Shown in pieces: positions 35,338 to 48,700 of a DNA stretch of 64,000 bases. The stretch is from Sabellastarte sp. h YS-2021 (Eukaryota > Annelida > Polychaeta > Sabellida > Sabellidae), in NCBI GenBank assembly GCA_964017235.1, contig OZ024938.1, forward strand, positions 60,069,816 through 60,133,815, in the 5' to 3' direction. Below the pieces are notes generated by a model. The model was not told the origin of the DNA. It saw only the letters and a list, made by a program, of their open reading frames with translations, and ran no database searches. The position numbers and the translations under genes were made by a program. Position 1 is the first letter of the stretch; each line of letters begins with the position of its first letter.

Positions 35338-38082
35338 GTATCCCCGGACGAAAGTCGGGGATACTTAGGATTCAGTACGGTCACGCCGCCGCCGCAGAGA
35401 TTTCCTTTTGGACGCGATAACTTAAAAAATATTTTAGTTAAAACTTTCAAATTTGGTATGTGGGTATATATGGGCAATGCCACGAACGCTATTGTTTTGT
35501 GACCTTGACCTTCAATCTCAAGGTCACTGGTGGCCACTTAAAGGTCAGATTTTGGCCATTTTTGCACATTTTGGCCCAGTTCTCCAAGACAGAAAGTTAG
35601 ATCATCCTATGGCTGGTATATATAATACATATATATGTCCTCTATAAGCATGCAGAAATTTGACCTTGAAGCTCTTCATTGAAGGTCATCCACTGACCGC
35701 CAAAGTACTTGACCGAGGGTGATTTTTGGCCTTTTTGGAGATATTTTGACACTTAACGCTGACTATATTGCATGGAAACTATTGAAAATGGCTTTGGAGG
35801 TTGAGTACACGATGGACTTCTGCCATCCAGGTTTACTGGTTACAGATCTTCATTTAAGGTCATCCACTGACCGCCAAAGTACCTGACCAAGGGTCATTTT
35901 TGGCATATTTGGAGATATTTTCACACTTAATGCTGACTACATTGCGTGGAAACTATTGAAAATGGCTTTTGAGGTTGAGTACATGACGGAGTACCAGCAT
36001 CCAGGCTGACCGGTTACAGATCTTCGTTGAAGGTCATCCACTGACCGCCAAAGTACCTGACCGAGGGTCATTTTGGGCCCTCTATTTGTTTGTTTGTTTG
36101 TAAACAAGATAACTCAAAAACTGACAGACGGATTTTGATAAAATTTTCAGGATATGTCCAAATTGGTAAAAGGAAGATGGGATTAAATTTTGGGAGTGAT
36201 CCGGATCACTGTCTGGATCTTCTGGATCCATGAAATTTAATTTTTAAAGACAGATAACTCAAAAAGTTATGGATGGATTGTGATGACATTTTCAGCAAAT
36301 GACCTAAATGGTGCGAGGAACAAGTGATTAGATTTGGGGAGTGATCTGGATCACTGTCTGGATCATCTGGATCCAGGTTGCCAGATGTGTTTGTGTACAT
36401 TGTAGCAAAAAAACTTATGGACGGATTTTGATGAAATTTTCAGGATATGTCTGAAAAGGTAAAAGGATGAAATGGCTGAATTTTGGAAGTGATCCGGATC
36501 ACTGTATGGATCTTCTGGATCCATGAAATGTAATAAGACAGATACCTCAAAAAGTTAAGGATGGATTGTGATGACATTTTCAGCAAATGACCTAAATGGT
36601 GCGAGGAACAAGTGATTAGATTTGGGGAGTGATCTGGATCATCTGGATCCAGGTTGCCAGATGTGTTTGTGTACATTGTAGCAAAAAAACTTATGGACGG
36701 ATTTTGATGAAATTTTCAGGATATGTCTGAAAAGGTAAAAGGATGAAATGGCTGAATTTTGGAAGTGATCCGGATCACTGTATGGATCTTCTGGATCCAT
36801 GAAATGTAATAAGACAGATACCTCAAAAAGTTAAGGATGGATTGTGATGACATTTTCAGCAAATGACCTAAATGGTGCGAGGAACAAGTGATTAGATTTG
36901 GGGAGTGATCTGGATCATCTGGATCCAGGTTGCCAGATGTGTTTGTGTACATTGTAGCAAAAAAACTTATGGACGGATTTTGATGAAATTTTCAGGATAT
37001 GTCTGAAAAGGTAAAAGGATGAAATAACTGAATTTTGGAAGTGATCCGGATCACTGTATGGATCTTCTGGATCCGTGAAATGTAATAAGACATACCTCAA
37101 AAAGTTATGGATGGATTGTGATGACATTTTCAGCAAATGACCTAAATGGTACAAGGAACAAGTGATTATACTTTTGGAATGATCTGGATCATCGTCTGGA
37201 TCATCTGGATCGAGCCTGCAACATGATTTTACGATGAATTTTGATGATATTTTTAGGCTATGTTACAAATAGTAAAAGGAAGAAGTGGTAAAAGGATGAA
37301 ATGATTGAATTTTGGAAGTGATCCGGATCACTATATGGATCTTCTGGATCCATGAAATGTAATTTTTTAAGACAGATACCTCAAAAAGTTATGGATGGAT
37401 TGTTTTAGCAAATGGCCTAAATGGTACAAGGAACAAGTGATTACATTTTTGGAGTGATCTGGATCATCTGGATCCAGGCTTGCACATAATCTTGGAATGG
37501 ATTTTACTATTTTCAGGATATGTTACAAATGGTAAAAGGAAGAAGTGGTAAAAGGAAGAAATGGTTCAATTTTGCGAGTGATCTGGACCACTATCTGGAT
37601 CTTCTGGATCCGTGAATGTAATTTTTAAAGACAAATAGCTCAGAAAGTCATGAATGGATTTTTATGAAATTTTCAGGAAATGTCTTAAATGGGACAAAGA
37701 ACAAGTGGTTAGATTTTGGGAGTAATCTGGATCACTGTCTGGATCATGTGGATCCAGGGTGCCAGATGTGTCTGTGTACAAGATAACTCAAAAACTTATG
37801 GATGGATTTCGATGAAATTTTTAGAATATGTCTGAAAAGGTAAAAGGATGAAATGATTGAGTTTTGGAAGCGATCCGGATCACTATATGGATCTTCTGGA
37901 TCCATGAAATGTAATTTTTAAAGACAGATATAAGTGAAACAACTAGTGATTAGCTTTTGGAAGTAATCTGGTACTATGGAGAATCCTGACCTGGTGCTCC
38001 AGGAAACAGGCTCAAGCCCGACACATTCACGCCTTAACTATGTCCCGTCCGGGGATACACTGCGTCGAGACGCAATCTCTAG
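35338..38082 (+). mobile_element. Helentron-like element B
   Basis: The 5' end is GTATCCCCGGAC-gaaa-GTCGGGGATAC, a palindrome. A (gcc)n patch and 'ggacgcgataactta' follow, with 100 bp shared with element A. The core contains units with 'ggtcatccactgaccgccaa' (35660-36080), then 230-276 bp units. Near the 3' end come GTCCGGGGATAC, a perfect hairpin TGCGTC-ga-GACGCA and 'atct', then CTAG (38079-38082). It sits in a MITE whose other copies show the site is a run of T: flanks are ...taatt and tttctt.... The 3' hairpin four bases before CTAG and the T|T site are Helitron/Helentron hallmarks. Confidence 0.82.
36190..37930. repeat. About 230-276 bp tandem core of element B
   Basis: About seven units, each with 'gtgatccggatcactg', 'ggatcttctggatcc' and 'aaaattttcagg' or 'gacattttcagcaaatgacc'. 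Two neighbouring units, about 36407-36682 and 36683-36958, look identical at a 276 bp spacing, which points to very recent duplication. Outer units are older. Confidence 0.85.
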
Positions 38083-38579
38083 TTTCTTCAGATTTCTTGT
38101 TTGTTCCCAATATTTTAAGTTTTCCTTCAATTATATGGACTGACAAGCGAGATTAAGGTGATAAATTGTCGTAACCAAAATATGGCCATTCTGCTCAACG
38201 TAATCGCAAGTACTGTATAAAGTCTGCAAATGCATGAAAATTGGGGATAAAACCTTATAAATTCTTCAGATGCTGAGAAGCGAAGTGGCGGTTGTACAAT
38301 TTCATCACGGTATTTCAGTAAAATGCTCTCGATACCGAGATACCGGACCTACCGACCCATCCCTACCCAAAATGCCATCAGTTTTAAAAAGGCATATTTT
38401 GGGACAGAAAACTCGGTCTAATATTTCTAGAACTGTGTATCCTCATGTCAAAACCACAACTCCTGCAACAATTTCAGATAAAATTTTTGCTGCTACGCTG
38501 CATATTTGATCATAATATAGCTTGTCTTGTGTTCAACTTCATTGCTAACCAGTATTTCCCTTCATGTTTGATGATTCAC

Positions 38580-38715
38580 TCATGTAGTACTGGTACGTTG
38601 GATTTACTACTATTCACGGTAGTGGAAACTCCCAGAATTTTTGCTGACACCAGTTATCAGTGAACCAAGTGTAGTCGGACCCGTGTGGTAACCCACAGTG
38701 TCATGCAGTGTGGTT
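38580..38715. repeat. Dispersed repeat, copy 2 (pair at 29040-29175)
   Basis: Direct copy of the 29040 repeat, with 'cagaatttttgctgacacc' and 'tcagtgaaccaagtgtagtc'. Class unknown. Confidence 0.65.
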
Positions 38716-39087
38716 CTGTCTGACTGTGGGTCCACTGTATAGGTATGAAAGTGAGGCTGGCCAGTTTCTGTATAGCAGTAGCATCACTGTTATATATGCG
38801 GATCCGTGCACCTAACCTTGCCGTTAATAAAATTACTTCAGCACAAGTGATGGTTCCCAATACTAGACACAATAATGATAAAAGTTAAGTACCAGTCTTT
38901 ATAGTAACAGGAGTAGAATAGCCCATATATATTCCAATGAAATCTTTGATTTCTTGTCATACTAACCGGAAATAACAGGCTTTAAAAGGCTGTCAAAAAC
39001 AAAGAAACTATAGCAACTTATTAATATTATGTGAATACATTGGAATTACAATAATATATCAAATATATTTAAGAATGCAGAGTGGTG

Positions 39088-39915
39088 TACCCAAGGTAGA
39101 ATTCAGTGCTTGCGTGCACCACTGTGTTGTACCCAAGGTAGAATTAAATGCTTGTGTACACCAACGTGGTATACCCAAGGTAGAATGCAGTGCTTTCGTA
39201 CACCATTGTGGTGTACCCAAGGTAGAATTAAATGCTTGTGTACACCAACGTGGTATACCCAAGGTAGAATGCAGTGCTTTCGTACACCATTGTGGTATAC
39301 CCAAGGTAGAATTCAGTGTTTGCATACACCACGGTGGTGTACCCAAGGTAGAATTCAGTGCTTGTATCCACCACGGTGTGTATCCAAGGTAGAATTCAGT
39401 GCTTGTATCCACCACGGTGGTGTACCCAAGGTATAATTCAGTGTTTGCATACACCATGGTGGTGTAGCCAAGGAGGAATCTATTACCTGTGAACACAACT
39501 GTGTTGTCCCTGAGGGAGAATTTATTCCTTACATACACCATTTATTTCCTAAATACACCACAGTGGTGTGCACCATGGAGGTGTACCCAAGGTAGAGTTC
39601 ACTGCTTGCACACACCACGGTGGTGTAACCAAGGAGGAATCTATTGCCTGCCTACACCATGGTGTTGTATCTAAGGGAGAATTTATTCCTTACATACACC
39701 TTTCAACACAGTGGTGTACATCACAGTGGTGTACCAAAGGTAGACTTCATTTGTTTTGCGTACACCAGGTTACAGTGTACCATTGGTGGAAATTATTTTT
39801 TTGTGTACACCAGTAACACCACGGTGGTGTATCAAGGTAGAATTCTTTGCTTGCGTACACCACAACTGGTTCCAAGTCATGGTGTACGCAAGAGTATTTT
39901 ACTGTGTTGCTTGCA
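39088..39915. repeat. 42 bp palindromic minisatellite
   Basis: About 18-20 units, the first ten close to 42 bp and the later ones more variable. Each has 'cccaaggtagaattcagtg' and a junction of the form GTACACCACgGTGGTGTAC, a perfect palindrome around one base. Units are head to tail without unique spacers. Because 42 is divisible by three, open frames run through in several frames on both strands (repeated STLGTPQWCT-like peptides), but composition does not suggest a real protein. Confidence 0.88.
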
Positions 39916-40086
39916 CAGCGGTGGTGTAAATAACCACTTTGTATTTAGAATATTCCATGGTTTTTAGCCATTATAAATTACTTTAGACCATTTTTATCTC
40001 AGTGGATACAATAGAAGTACACAAACATGCAATACGCCGAAGTTGTATATGTACCGAATTTACATAAATAAATTATACTGCTTTGC

Positions 40087-40284
40087 TACCAATTATTGCT
40101 GGTTACTAATTACCGCCACATAGAATTCAAATAGATATAACTTGTCAAACATTGCCTTCCAAGTCCAGTAAATAAGGTATAACTGTTTCAAACTGTATGG
40201 AACAAACACACATCAAAAGGCTTTGATGATATGTGGCTGCTAATAAAATATGAACATTTTATTTATTGGTGGCAGTAATTGGTA
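40087..40284. mobile_element. Short MITE, TACCAATTATTGC family, copy 1
   Basis: About 198 bp with inverse ends TACCAATTATTGCtgg and ggCAGTAATTGGTA. The interior ('agatataacttg', 'aaataaggtataactgtttc') is shared in direct orientation with 40981-41179. Confidence 0.72.
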
Positions 40285-40980
40285 CCCAGTGTTTCCGTTT
40301 ATGCACAAACACTGGCTTTGCAAGTTATTGTATATATTGTTTGTCCATTATTTTTCCAACCAGAAGGGGTCTAGCCTAACTGCAGATACTTGATTGATAA
40401 ATAAAGAATAACTGCAAATATAAAATTTTGGAGCATAAAAATTTATTTTAGTTTCAACCTTAAGTACTAGGTATAGCTATTTTTTAATTCGAGAGGGAGG
40501 GGGGCGAATTTAGGCACCCTTGTGAAGAAAATTTCATTTTTTTGTAACAAATACTACTCACTTTTGAATGTTAACAAACAAGGGATGTAGTGTGTACACA
40601 TTTAAAACTAAATGTCTTTTGTTTTGAAGTGGATTCAATAGCAACCAAGACGTTATATTTAGCTGTAGGTGACGTTTTCTTACTTCACACGCTGAACCCT
40701 GAGCTCCCTCTGTAAATATCACAAGTTTATTTATTGTTGAAAATATCACTCTTTGACTCAGTTCCTTCAGTGCAAACCTTTTTGTTTACAATTACAGAAT
40801 TACTACTGGTCACTGTAATGAGACAAAAATCATGTTTTCATGTCAATAATGCTGTGCTTTTTTTTTACAGAAAGAGGGAAACCTGCAAGTCATAAATTAT
40901 ATTCGTTAGCAAACTGAAATGTGCCAGTTATGGCAGGGAGCATTATATAATATACATGGAAAGGTCTCTACTGCCTTGCG

Positions 40981-41179
40981 ACCAATTATTGCCAGGTACT
41001 AATTATCACCACAAATAATTAAACTAGATATAACTTGACTAAAAGTACCTAACAAGTCTAGTAAATAAGGCATAACTGTTTCCAAAGTGAATGGAACAAA
41101 TACACAAAGAAAAGCTTTCAAAATATGTGGCCCTCTCTGATATATGGGCATTATATTTACTGGTAGCATTAATTGGCAG
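40981..41179. mobile_element. Short MITE, TACCAATTATTGC family, copy 2
   Basis: Starts ACCAATTATTGCCAGG and ends near TTAATTGGCAGC. It is collinear with copy 1 through 'ctagatataacttg' and 'aataaggcataactgtttcc'. About 20% divergent by eye. Confidence 0.7.
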
Positions 41180-42151
41180 CAATGTAGTAGTACATACACG
41201 GTGGTTTACCATTCTATCAGCCCATTGAACAAGTAGTAAATGCGACTATTAATTGAGCATACATACATGGAATCATGTCTCAAATATAAGAACACAGATG
41301 TTCTTTTATTTATATTTTTCCATGGCGTAGTGTTTTGAGCCAAATTTGTGCATTTGGGGACATTTTACGATTTCATTGAGAAGAAATATCCATGTTTTTG
41401 CTTCATGAGTTTTGCTTTCCCTCAGTGGCCTGTTTGAAAGGGGGTGTACTGAACTTTAAACTGCATCTTGAATTGCTTATTTATGCAAGAAATAATCACA
41501 TCTTGTCAATAAGATAGTTACAAAGATATTACACAGATTACCTGAAATCTCCAAGCTTTGTTTTCAACAATCTGTGTAACACTGTGCCAAACTTTGTGCT
41601 TAAGCTATTATGTGCAATGCCTAGGCATTTCACAAAATGGCTGAACTAAACTTTATGCATTTCATGAAATGGCTGAAAAGTTCAGTCACTCATTACAGAT
41701 ACTGCCCGGATACACAGATTGCCTATAACATATATCCAATGTAAACATTTAAATATATATGAGTATTTCTATGTTGTACTGTTAAAAATAATTATAATTT
41801 GTATGGATATGCTCTTTCAGATACGTAAGCTGTGGTTGAACCAGTATTGGTGTTAGTTGATTCCCAGACTACTGTACAAATGAATAAAATATAAAAGATA
41901 AGTGAGTATTTCTGACGTTAAATTTAATGATGATGAATGATGAAACTTTACAGTAAAAAATTAGATTTTCGGGAGGAGCAAAATATTTTTTAATCTGTCT
42001 GAAAAGTCCTGTTTATTTAGAAATAAAGGTATCATTGTTAAAGTAAAAGAATTTTGTTTTGCAATCAAAATTTGCAAGAAATTTTACACATATTCAAAGA
42101 ATTTTGGTTTTCGTTTATTCAGAAGAATCGATACATTTTGCCCTGTTGTAG
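41180..42151. other. No exon recognised upstream of DBF4
   Basis: The start of DBF4 should lie upstream of the first traced exon, but I find no ATG exon with a phase-1 donor that resembles the DBF4 N-terminus. The missing exon may be short, diverged or further upstream. Confidence 0.4.
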
Positions 42152-42727
42152 ATGTTGGCATAAATTGCTGGAGAGGATGCGTCATCATGCAACATACAAG
42201 AAACCATTGTTGGGGAAAGTGATTTACATTGACCTGACCAGTAACTTTCATGGCCTGCACAATCTACAAGAAAAGCTCCGTCTTCTTGGGGCAGTAAGTT
42301 ATTATTAAAAAAATCACAAAACTGGTGCTGATTTCTGTATAATTTTAGTTTTAACCATTTATATAAATGGCAGCAATTTCTTTAAATGGTATTTGCTGAT
42401 GATATTTCTTAAATGTTAATTTGGCCACGATATTTTAGCAATTTGAGCTTTCTAACATGACAAAGTTTATCTGCAGTAATTAGGAAAGAATTTAATGAGG
42501 GGTATTTTTGTCTAATTTTTACCAAGGAGTTGGAAAGCTGTTTCAGCAAAGAAGTGGACTACCTTATCACCAACAAAGAATATGCGAAGCCTGCCAACCT
42601 TTGCACTTCGCCTTCAAACACCAGCCCTGGTGGCACACCTAGCCCGTTTGGTTTGGCCAAAGGTTCGGTGGAGTCTCCTAGGGATCAATCCCCTGCAGCT
42701 GGCGAATCCAGAGCAAGTAGTGAGAGG
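42152..42727 (+). CDS. DBF4: DBF4 exons encoding motif N (BRCT-like)
   Basis: Exon 42152-42293 (acceptor ctgttgtag, donor GTAAGT, ends phase 0) reads YKKPLLGKVIYIDLTSNF, then LQEKLRLLGA. Exon 42527-42727 continues ELESCFSKEVDYLITNKEYAK, then a Ser/Pro/Gly-rich stretch. This matches the DBF4 motif N pattern KP..GKVFYLDL ... LGG..E.FLSKDI.YLI.NK. Motif N resembles a BRCT fold and acts in checkpoint and chromatin contacts. The donor is GTAGGT at 42728, and a Helentron-like element begins ten bases further on. Confidence 0.9.
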
Positions 42728-45700
42728 GTAGGTGATTATGTCCACCCCCCTGGGGGGTGGATATATTATTTTTGCTTTTTCCGCCGTCCAATGTCCGGCG
42801 TCCGATGTCCGGCGTCACGCATGGTTTCCGCTCATTTAAAGGAAAAGTATTAGAGCTATTGTCACCAAATTTGGTATGCAGGCTTATTGGGTCAGTAGCT
42901 TGCTTGGGATTGCTTTTGGCTGTTGTACCTCTTTTGCTTACTGAGTAATACTTAAGTACAGCTATTTTCAGTACCCATTGGTTTCCGTGCATTTAAGCCA
43001 AAATAATTAAAGATATTTGACTACAATTTTGAATACAAGATTGTTATGTCCATAGCTCGCTTGGTATTGCATTTGGGACTGATAGCTTTGTCAGTACACG
43101 AGTAATAGCCATTTAGGTACTTCATTGTGTATTTTCAGTACTACTTTTGAGTAATTTGCTAATATCTCAGAAACCGTAAGAGATAGAGCGATTTGGACAG
43201 GATTTTTAACCCACAGGGTATCTAAGGAATGCAATCTATGCAATTTTCCAAAAAATTTCCCCTCCCCAAAAATGGCGGCCATTTTGAATTTTCGAATTTT
43301 TGCCAAAAATGGCAAAACACAAATTTGCTTCTATCTCCTTAACCGTGCGAGATAGAGCGATTTCGTCGAAATTTTCGACCCACAGGGGATCTAAGGAATG
43401 TACTCTTCGCAATTTTCAAAAAATTTTCCCCTCCCCAAAAATGGCGGCCATTTTGAATTTTCGAATTTTGGCCAAAAATGGCAAAACACAAATTTGCTTC
43501 TATCTCCTTAACCGTGCGAGATAGAGCGATTTCGTCGAAATTTTCGACCCACAGGGTATCTAAGGAATGTAATCTTTGCAATTTTCAAAAAAAATTTCCC
43601 CTCCCCAAAAATGGCGGCCATTTTGAATTTTCGAATTTTTGCCAAAAATGGGAAAACACAAATTTGCTTCTATCTCCTTAACCGTGCGAGATAGAGCGAT
43701 TTCGTCGAAATTTTCGACCCACAGGGTATCTAAGGAATGTACTCTTTGCAATTTGAAAAAATTTTCCCCTCCCCAAAAATGGCGGCCATTTTGAATTTTC
43801 GAATTTTTGCCAAAAATGGCAAAACACAAAATTGCTTCTATCTCCTTAACCGTGCGAGATAGAGCGATTTCGTCGAAATTTTCGACCCATAGGGTATCTA
43901 ACAAATGTACTCTTGCCAATTTTCTAAAAATTTTCCTTTTCCCAAAAATGGCGGCCATTTTGAATTTTCAAATTTTTGCCAAAAATAGAAAAACAGGAAT
44001 TTGCTTCTATCTTCTTAACCGTGCAAGATAGAGTGATTTCATCAAAATTTTCAACCCAACCAATGCAAAAAAGGCATGAAGCTGAAATAATTTACATCTA
44101 CACTAATAAATGTTTAAGCATCATTGATATATTTTACAAATGAAACAGCGTCTTGTAAGACTACTGTACAATTTGGGCAAAAGGTTCATGGGGTGGACAT
44201 TACACATGATAATGTGTGTTCTTCTATGCTATCCTGTTTCTATTCGCATCTACTATCAACAGGGCGTCCTATTTCTAGTTTTTAACAGTATTTGTATTCA
44301 TCCAGTATCTATTTTTTCTTTTCGAAAGCTCATTTATTTTCTAATCAAATCTAATATAATCAACTGTTTTGCACACGCAATATCTTCCCGACAAAGGGGA
44401 ACTCAGTGCGCTAGCTTAACAAAAGTCGTTGATCGTAAGGAGAGTCGAGGGGCATTCAAGGTCAGTGATCCCGAGTTGTTGTTGTGACCAAGAGGGAAGG
44501 AGACTTAAGTTGGAAAACTGGAATTGAAGAGGTGGGTTTTGAGGTGTTTCCTGAAAGGTGCGACAGAGGGGGTATTTCTTAAGTGGAATGGGAAAGAGTT
44601 CCGAAGAACTGGGGCGTAGTGACTGAAAGAATTGGAAAAGTGTTTGACTGATTTATGAACTCTACAGTCAAAAGTGGGGGTAAGAAGGAACTTAAGTTTG
44701 GGCATGCTTCGCCTTGTATTTCCAGAAGAGGTGTAGGGGTGAATTAATTCTCTTTGGTAAACTAGTTGACCTTAGTTTTTAGTTCTGACTTTTACATACA
44801 ATAATTAATTAGAGCTTAATATAGTGATAGTTTTGATAAATATTTGCTGTCGAGGGTTGGCAGCATATGTTTCACATCAGCAGCCCACCATTGGTAAACC
44901 AATCTATTTCCTGGACACCAAAACAGTTGTGTTTGAGTAATCAGTTCAATTTAGATGCCATGTTTAGTACACATGTTTCATTGTTTTTCATTAAAAAACT
45001 AGGGATATTAACCCATACGCAGTCAATAATTTAAGGTTTCCACAATGAGTTTCCACCATTCCTGTATCTGGAAGTACCATATGTAACAACCAGTAACAAT
45101 AACAAAAATGTCCATGCATAAAGAATATTTCAGTAGGGGTATCAGTTCTAATTTCTTATATTCGTGATTAGTATAGGGATTGGTGTTCGATCTTTCAATA
45201 TTGATCGATCATCCCACGGAACTGCCGATATCGACACATACTGCCAGTATTTCAATATCGAAATAACATACACCAAACAGACAAAAATTTTTTAAATGCT
45301 TATTTTACAGCTTAAACGTATATTTATTGCATAAAATCTTTAAAAGACACAGTTTCAACAAATACAAAACGGGGTCAAGTCTGCCGCCATCTTTGTTTAC
45401 ATTGTCAGTGACCTACTTCCGGTTTCACGGAAGAGATACAAAACCTGAGAGCTAGTATACAGGAAAGCATAAAACGCTTGTTTTATGTGACTTTTGTTAC
45501 TTTTCTTTATATTTTCTATTGCAGAAATTTATTTTTGGTGGATAAATAGCATGTTTTAATTATTTCTTGAATTAATATAGGCACGTTTTCGAAGAACCTG
45601 TATTATCGCCCACAGCTTACGTTACCGATATTGAAATATCGATCGATCCACTACCCTAAATTTTCATTCGATATCGATCCTCAACACGGCATTCGATCCC

Positions 45701-48700
45701 TACACTATTCGTGATGGCATATTTTACAAAAACCAAAACTGGGACTTTGAAACAAATAAAATCTGGTATTTCATATTCTTATGAGTGATATTATGAAACT
45801 TAACTGCAAGCATACATAATCCACAAATTTCAACTAGAAACAGACTTTCGCGAGATATTGTGAAGTGAGTAGATGTTATTTTTATCCTGTATAAAATAAA
45901 ATGTGAAATAGTTCACCAGTTATGTACATTTTCCATTGTTTTGACAAAGTATCGGCCATTAGAAAGCCTAAAATAATAATGTTTTCAAAAATCGGTTCCA
46001 AAATATTCTTTGCAGAAATTCGTTGTTTCTGCCATAAAGAAACAATATACTGTAAACCGGAATACTGTTAACACTATTACTTATATATTTTATTTAATGC
46101 TGGGCTGTATTTACTTGACAAAGAGTTTTTACTTTTAATGCACTGTTGTGAAATCTTTTGGTGATAATTTGATTATTGTATGTGTTTCAGTTGTCTAGAG
46201 GCCAGAAGTTGTTAAATGCCAGGAGGAAGAAAGTGAGTCACTGTTTATTTCGATAAAATATTAATAAACTCTTCAATCTTATAAAGTTAGTTTCAAATTG
46301 TTCTTTTGTGTGATTGACAAACATTGCTTTAAATTTTATAAGTCTTCCTAGTACCTTTGTTGTACTGAAACATAATCTTGTGCGAGTTAATCTGGATGTG
46401 CATTTTACTTTCAGACATATGCCAGTATTGTTGAAAATGCCATAAAGTGGAAGATAAAGATTATTTCATATGAAGGAGCATTAAAATACATAGAACGTGA
46501 GCTGAAGAATATGCCTGATTCTGTAAAACATGCTGCCTCCACAAAGGTATGTGTGCCACAAATTTCTAAAATACTTTCAATGTTTAAATGTCAATTTGGT
46601 GCAGAACGAACTCGTATGTATTAAGATTAGTGCCTTGACCCGGTATATTTATAAAAACCATTCAATAATTTCAGTGGCTTATGTGATTGTTGTTGAATGG
46701 TATAGTGTATGCAACCCTAGTTAACATAACAGGGTGCACTGAGGGCTTGAAAAAGATATAAAATACTTATGTGTGGGTGTATGTATTATCAATTAGGAGT
46801 AGATAATTTATATTAATATACTTGGCAATCTGATAGTGAACCAGACTTCAATGTAGTGTTGCGGTTGAATGCAAGTTTTGGAACCGGTTACCAAAAGCAG
46901 AAATTTGACATAAAACCAGGTTTGTTTGGTTTAGAAAATGGCATGACATAAGTTTTCAAATGTGTATATGAGCTGTAACTTGCATATGAACCACAGTGTG
47001 CTTTTTGCAAGACTTTTGAGGACAAAATGTCTAATATAACTTGTATATAAACTTGTTGATAAACTTGTGTTAAAATAGGGAATATGTGAGGAAATTGGTT
47101 TTGATTGTGAGAAAATAGAAGGTAGCTGGATCAGTGTCTTTCAGTCAGCAAATCGGTTTCCGCTCGGTGGTGTAGCGGAATCTAAATCCATTTTACCATC
47201 AACACAACGTCAGTGGCAATAACAAACTTGTATAGCATTTAATCACTTGGCTATCATTTCAGTGGTTGTAAGTTCAAGCCCTGATACAACCTTGGCCACT
47301 GAATAGAACATAAAGAAAAAGCTTTGAACTACAGGTTTGAATTTTCATGATTATATCTTTTAATTATATCTAACATCACTAGCTATTCAGGTTCCTGTAG
47401 GAAAAGTTTCTATGTTGATCTTTAGTATGTGTGTGGTATGTGTTTATAAGATTTTAGAGTTATGGTCAGAAGTAAATCTAGAAACTGATCCCGAAAACAA
47501 AAATTTGATCAAAAGGTGATTTGTTTGAATATTATATGTCTGACTGTAAAAATCTTCTAGATGCAACTAGAGCGCGGGATACATGATATCTCACGAGTTT
47601 TTGTATTAACCCACAATTTGGTAGATTTGGTGCATTAGGTAGAAGACACGATCCCACATGTTTAGAAATTGGAGGGGCACAGATTGATGCAGTGATCCAG
47701 ATAAGTAACAAAATTTAATGGGATCTATGTTGGACCAGGATCCATCTTCTTCTTTTTTCATGAAGATCCATACAGTAGCCTTTGTATAATCCTGCTAGCA
47801 AACAGACAGACAAATGGTTCTGAATTCAATCCCTCCTTGGTGGAGGTACAAGTTCCCATTTTTATAATCCAAGCCCCCCACATTTTTTGGACACGGGGGG
47901 GGGGGGGGGGGGGACTGCCCCCCACATTTCAAAATTTCTAGAATCCACACTTAAATTTGTTTTTTTTTGGGTGCAACTGGTTCTTGACTTCTGTCATCAG
48001 ATTTTGTTTACATTAAAAAGAATCAAATTAAAACCAATTATCCGGTTTACCATGATTTACAGTGGGAATTTTTTTTTCTTCTATCAAGTCGAAGACCTAT
48101 GACAAGAGGAAAAAGAAGGTGAACTTGTTGAAAGGATCTTACTTAAAGTTTGAAGCAGCTAGTCGTCATTACAGACCAGTACATCAAGAGTTCACAGAAA
48201 TGCCAGAACTGCATTTTAACTCCAGGAGTTGTCCATTTGACAAAACCAAGGGTAAGGAGAGTATATAAAGCTACAGCTATGTACAAGTTAATCACAATTA
48301 CAATGATTCATCAAAAAGCCTGAATCAAAGAAAGTGAACTATTTCTTTGAAAGCAACTAAAATACATGCAGAATAACTTACATAATTTATTATAAATAAA
48401 CAATAATTGTAAGTTTATATTTGTTGTCTGCAGTAATATGTTGCTTGTATCAGGAATGATTCCTAAAACCACTCAAAAGTGCAAAGTATTGTAAACATTA
48501 AATGTTTTGAAGTATTATAACACAAATCACAGTAACTCACAGATACAGCAATGTTTTGAAGTTACAATACATTACAAGTTTCAACAGTATCGTTTCAAAA
48601 TAATGAATGATATGCAAACAACTAGTTTAGTCATAGTTCATTATATGTCTTCAATGTGTAATAAATAGTAGAGCTGTGAACGAGTAATCGAGCCTCGATA

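Larger units (their letters stand above)
35165..38365. mobile_element. hAT-like MITE, TAGGGATGGGT family, copy 2 (host of element B)
   Basis: Ends TAGGGATGGGTCGGTATGG and CCTACCGACCCATCCCTA, with a perfect 8 bp target duplication CCCAAAAT at 35157-35164 and 38366-38373. Removing element B (35338-38082) leaves about 460 bp collinear with the copy at 19010, after its own nested element is set aside. Confidence 0.9.

Noticed and set aside
39059..39967. Long open frames on both strands, and a CRISPR-like look, in the 39 kb repeat
   Set aside because: The repeats are contiguous 42 bp units without unique spacers, in a eukaryotic genome. The frames persist only because 42 is divisible by three.
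44140..44487. 115-codon plus-strand frame next to C1
   Set aside because: It runs through the C1 tail and into the LINE fragment, and has no protein features.
47160..47310. Possible tRNA-derived SINE (tggtgtagcgg as A box, gtaagttcaagccc as B box)
   Set aside because: The box spacing is about 100 bp, too long for a tRNA. No cloverleaf could be drawn and no second copy was noticed.
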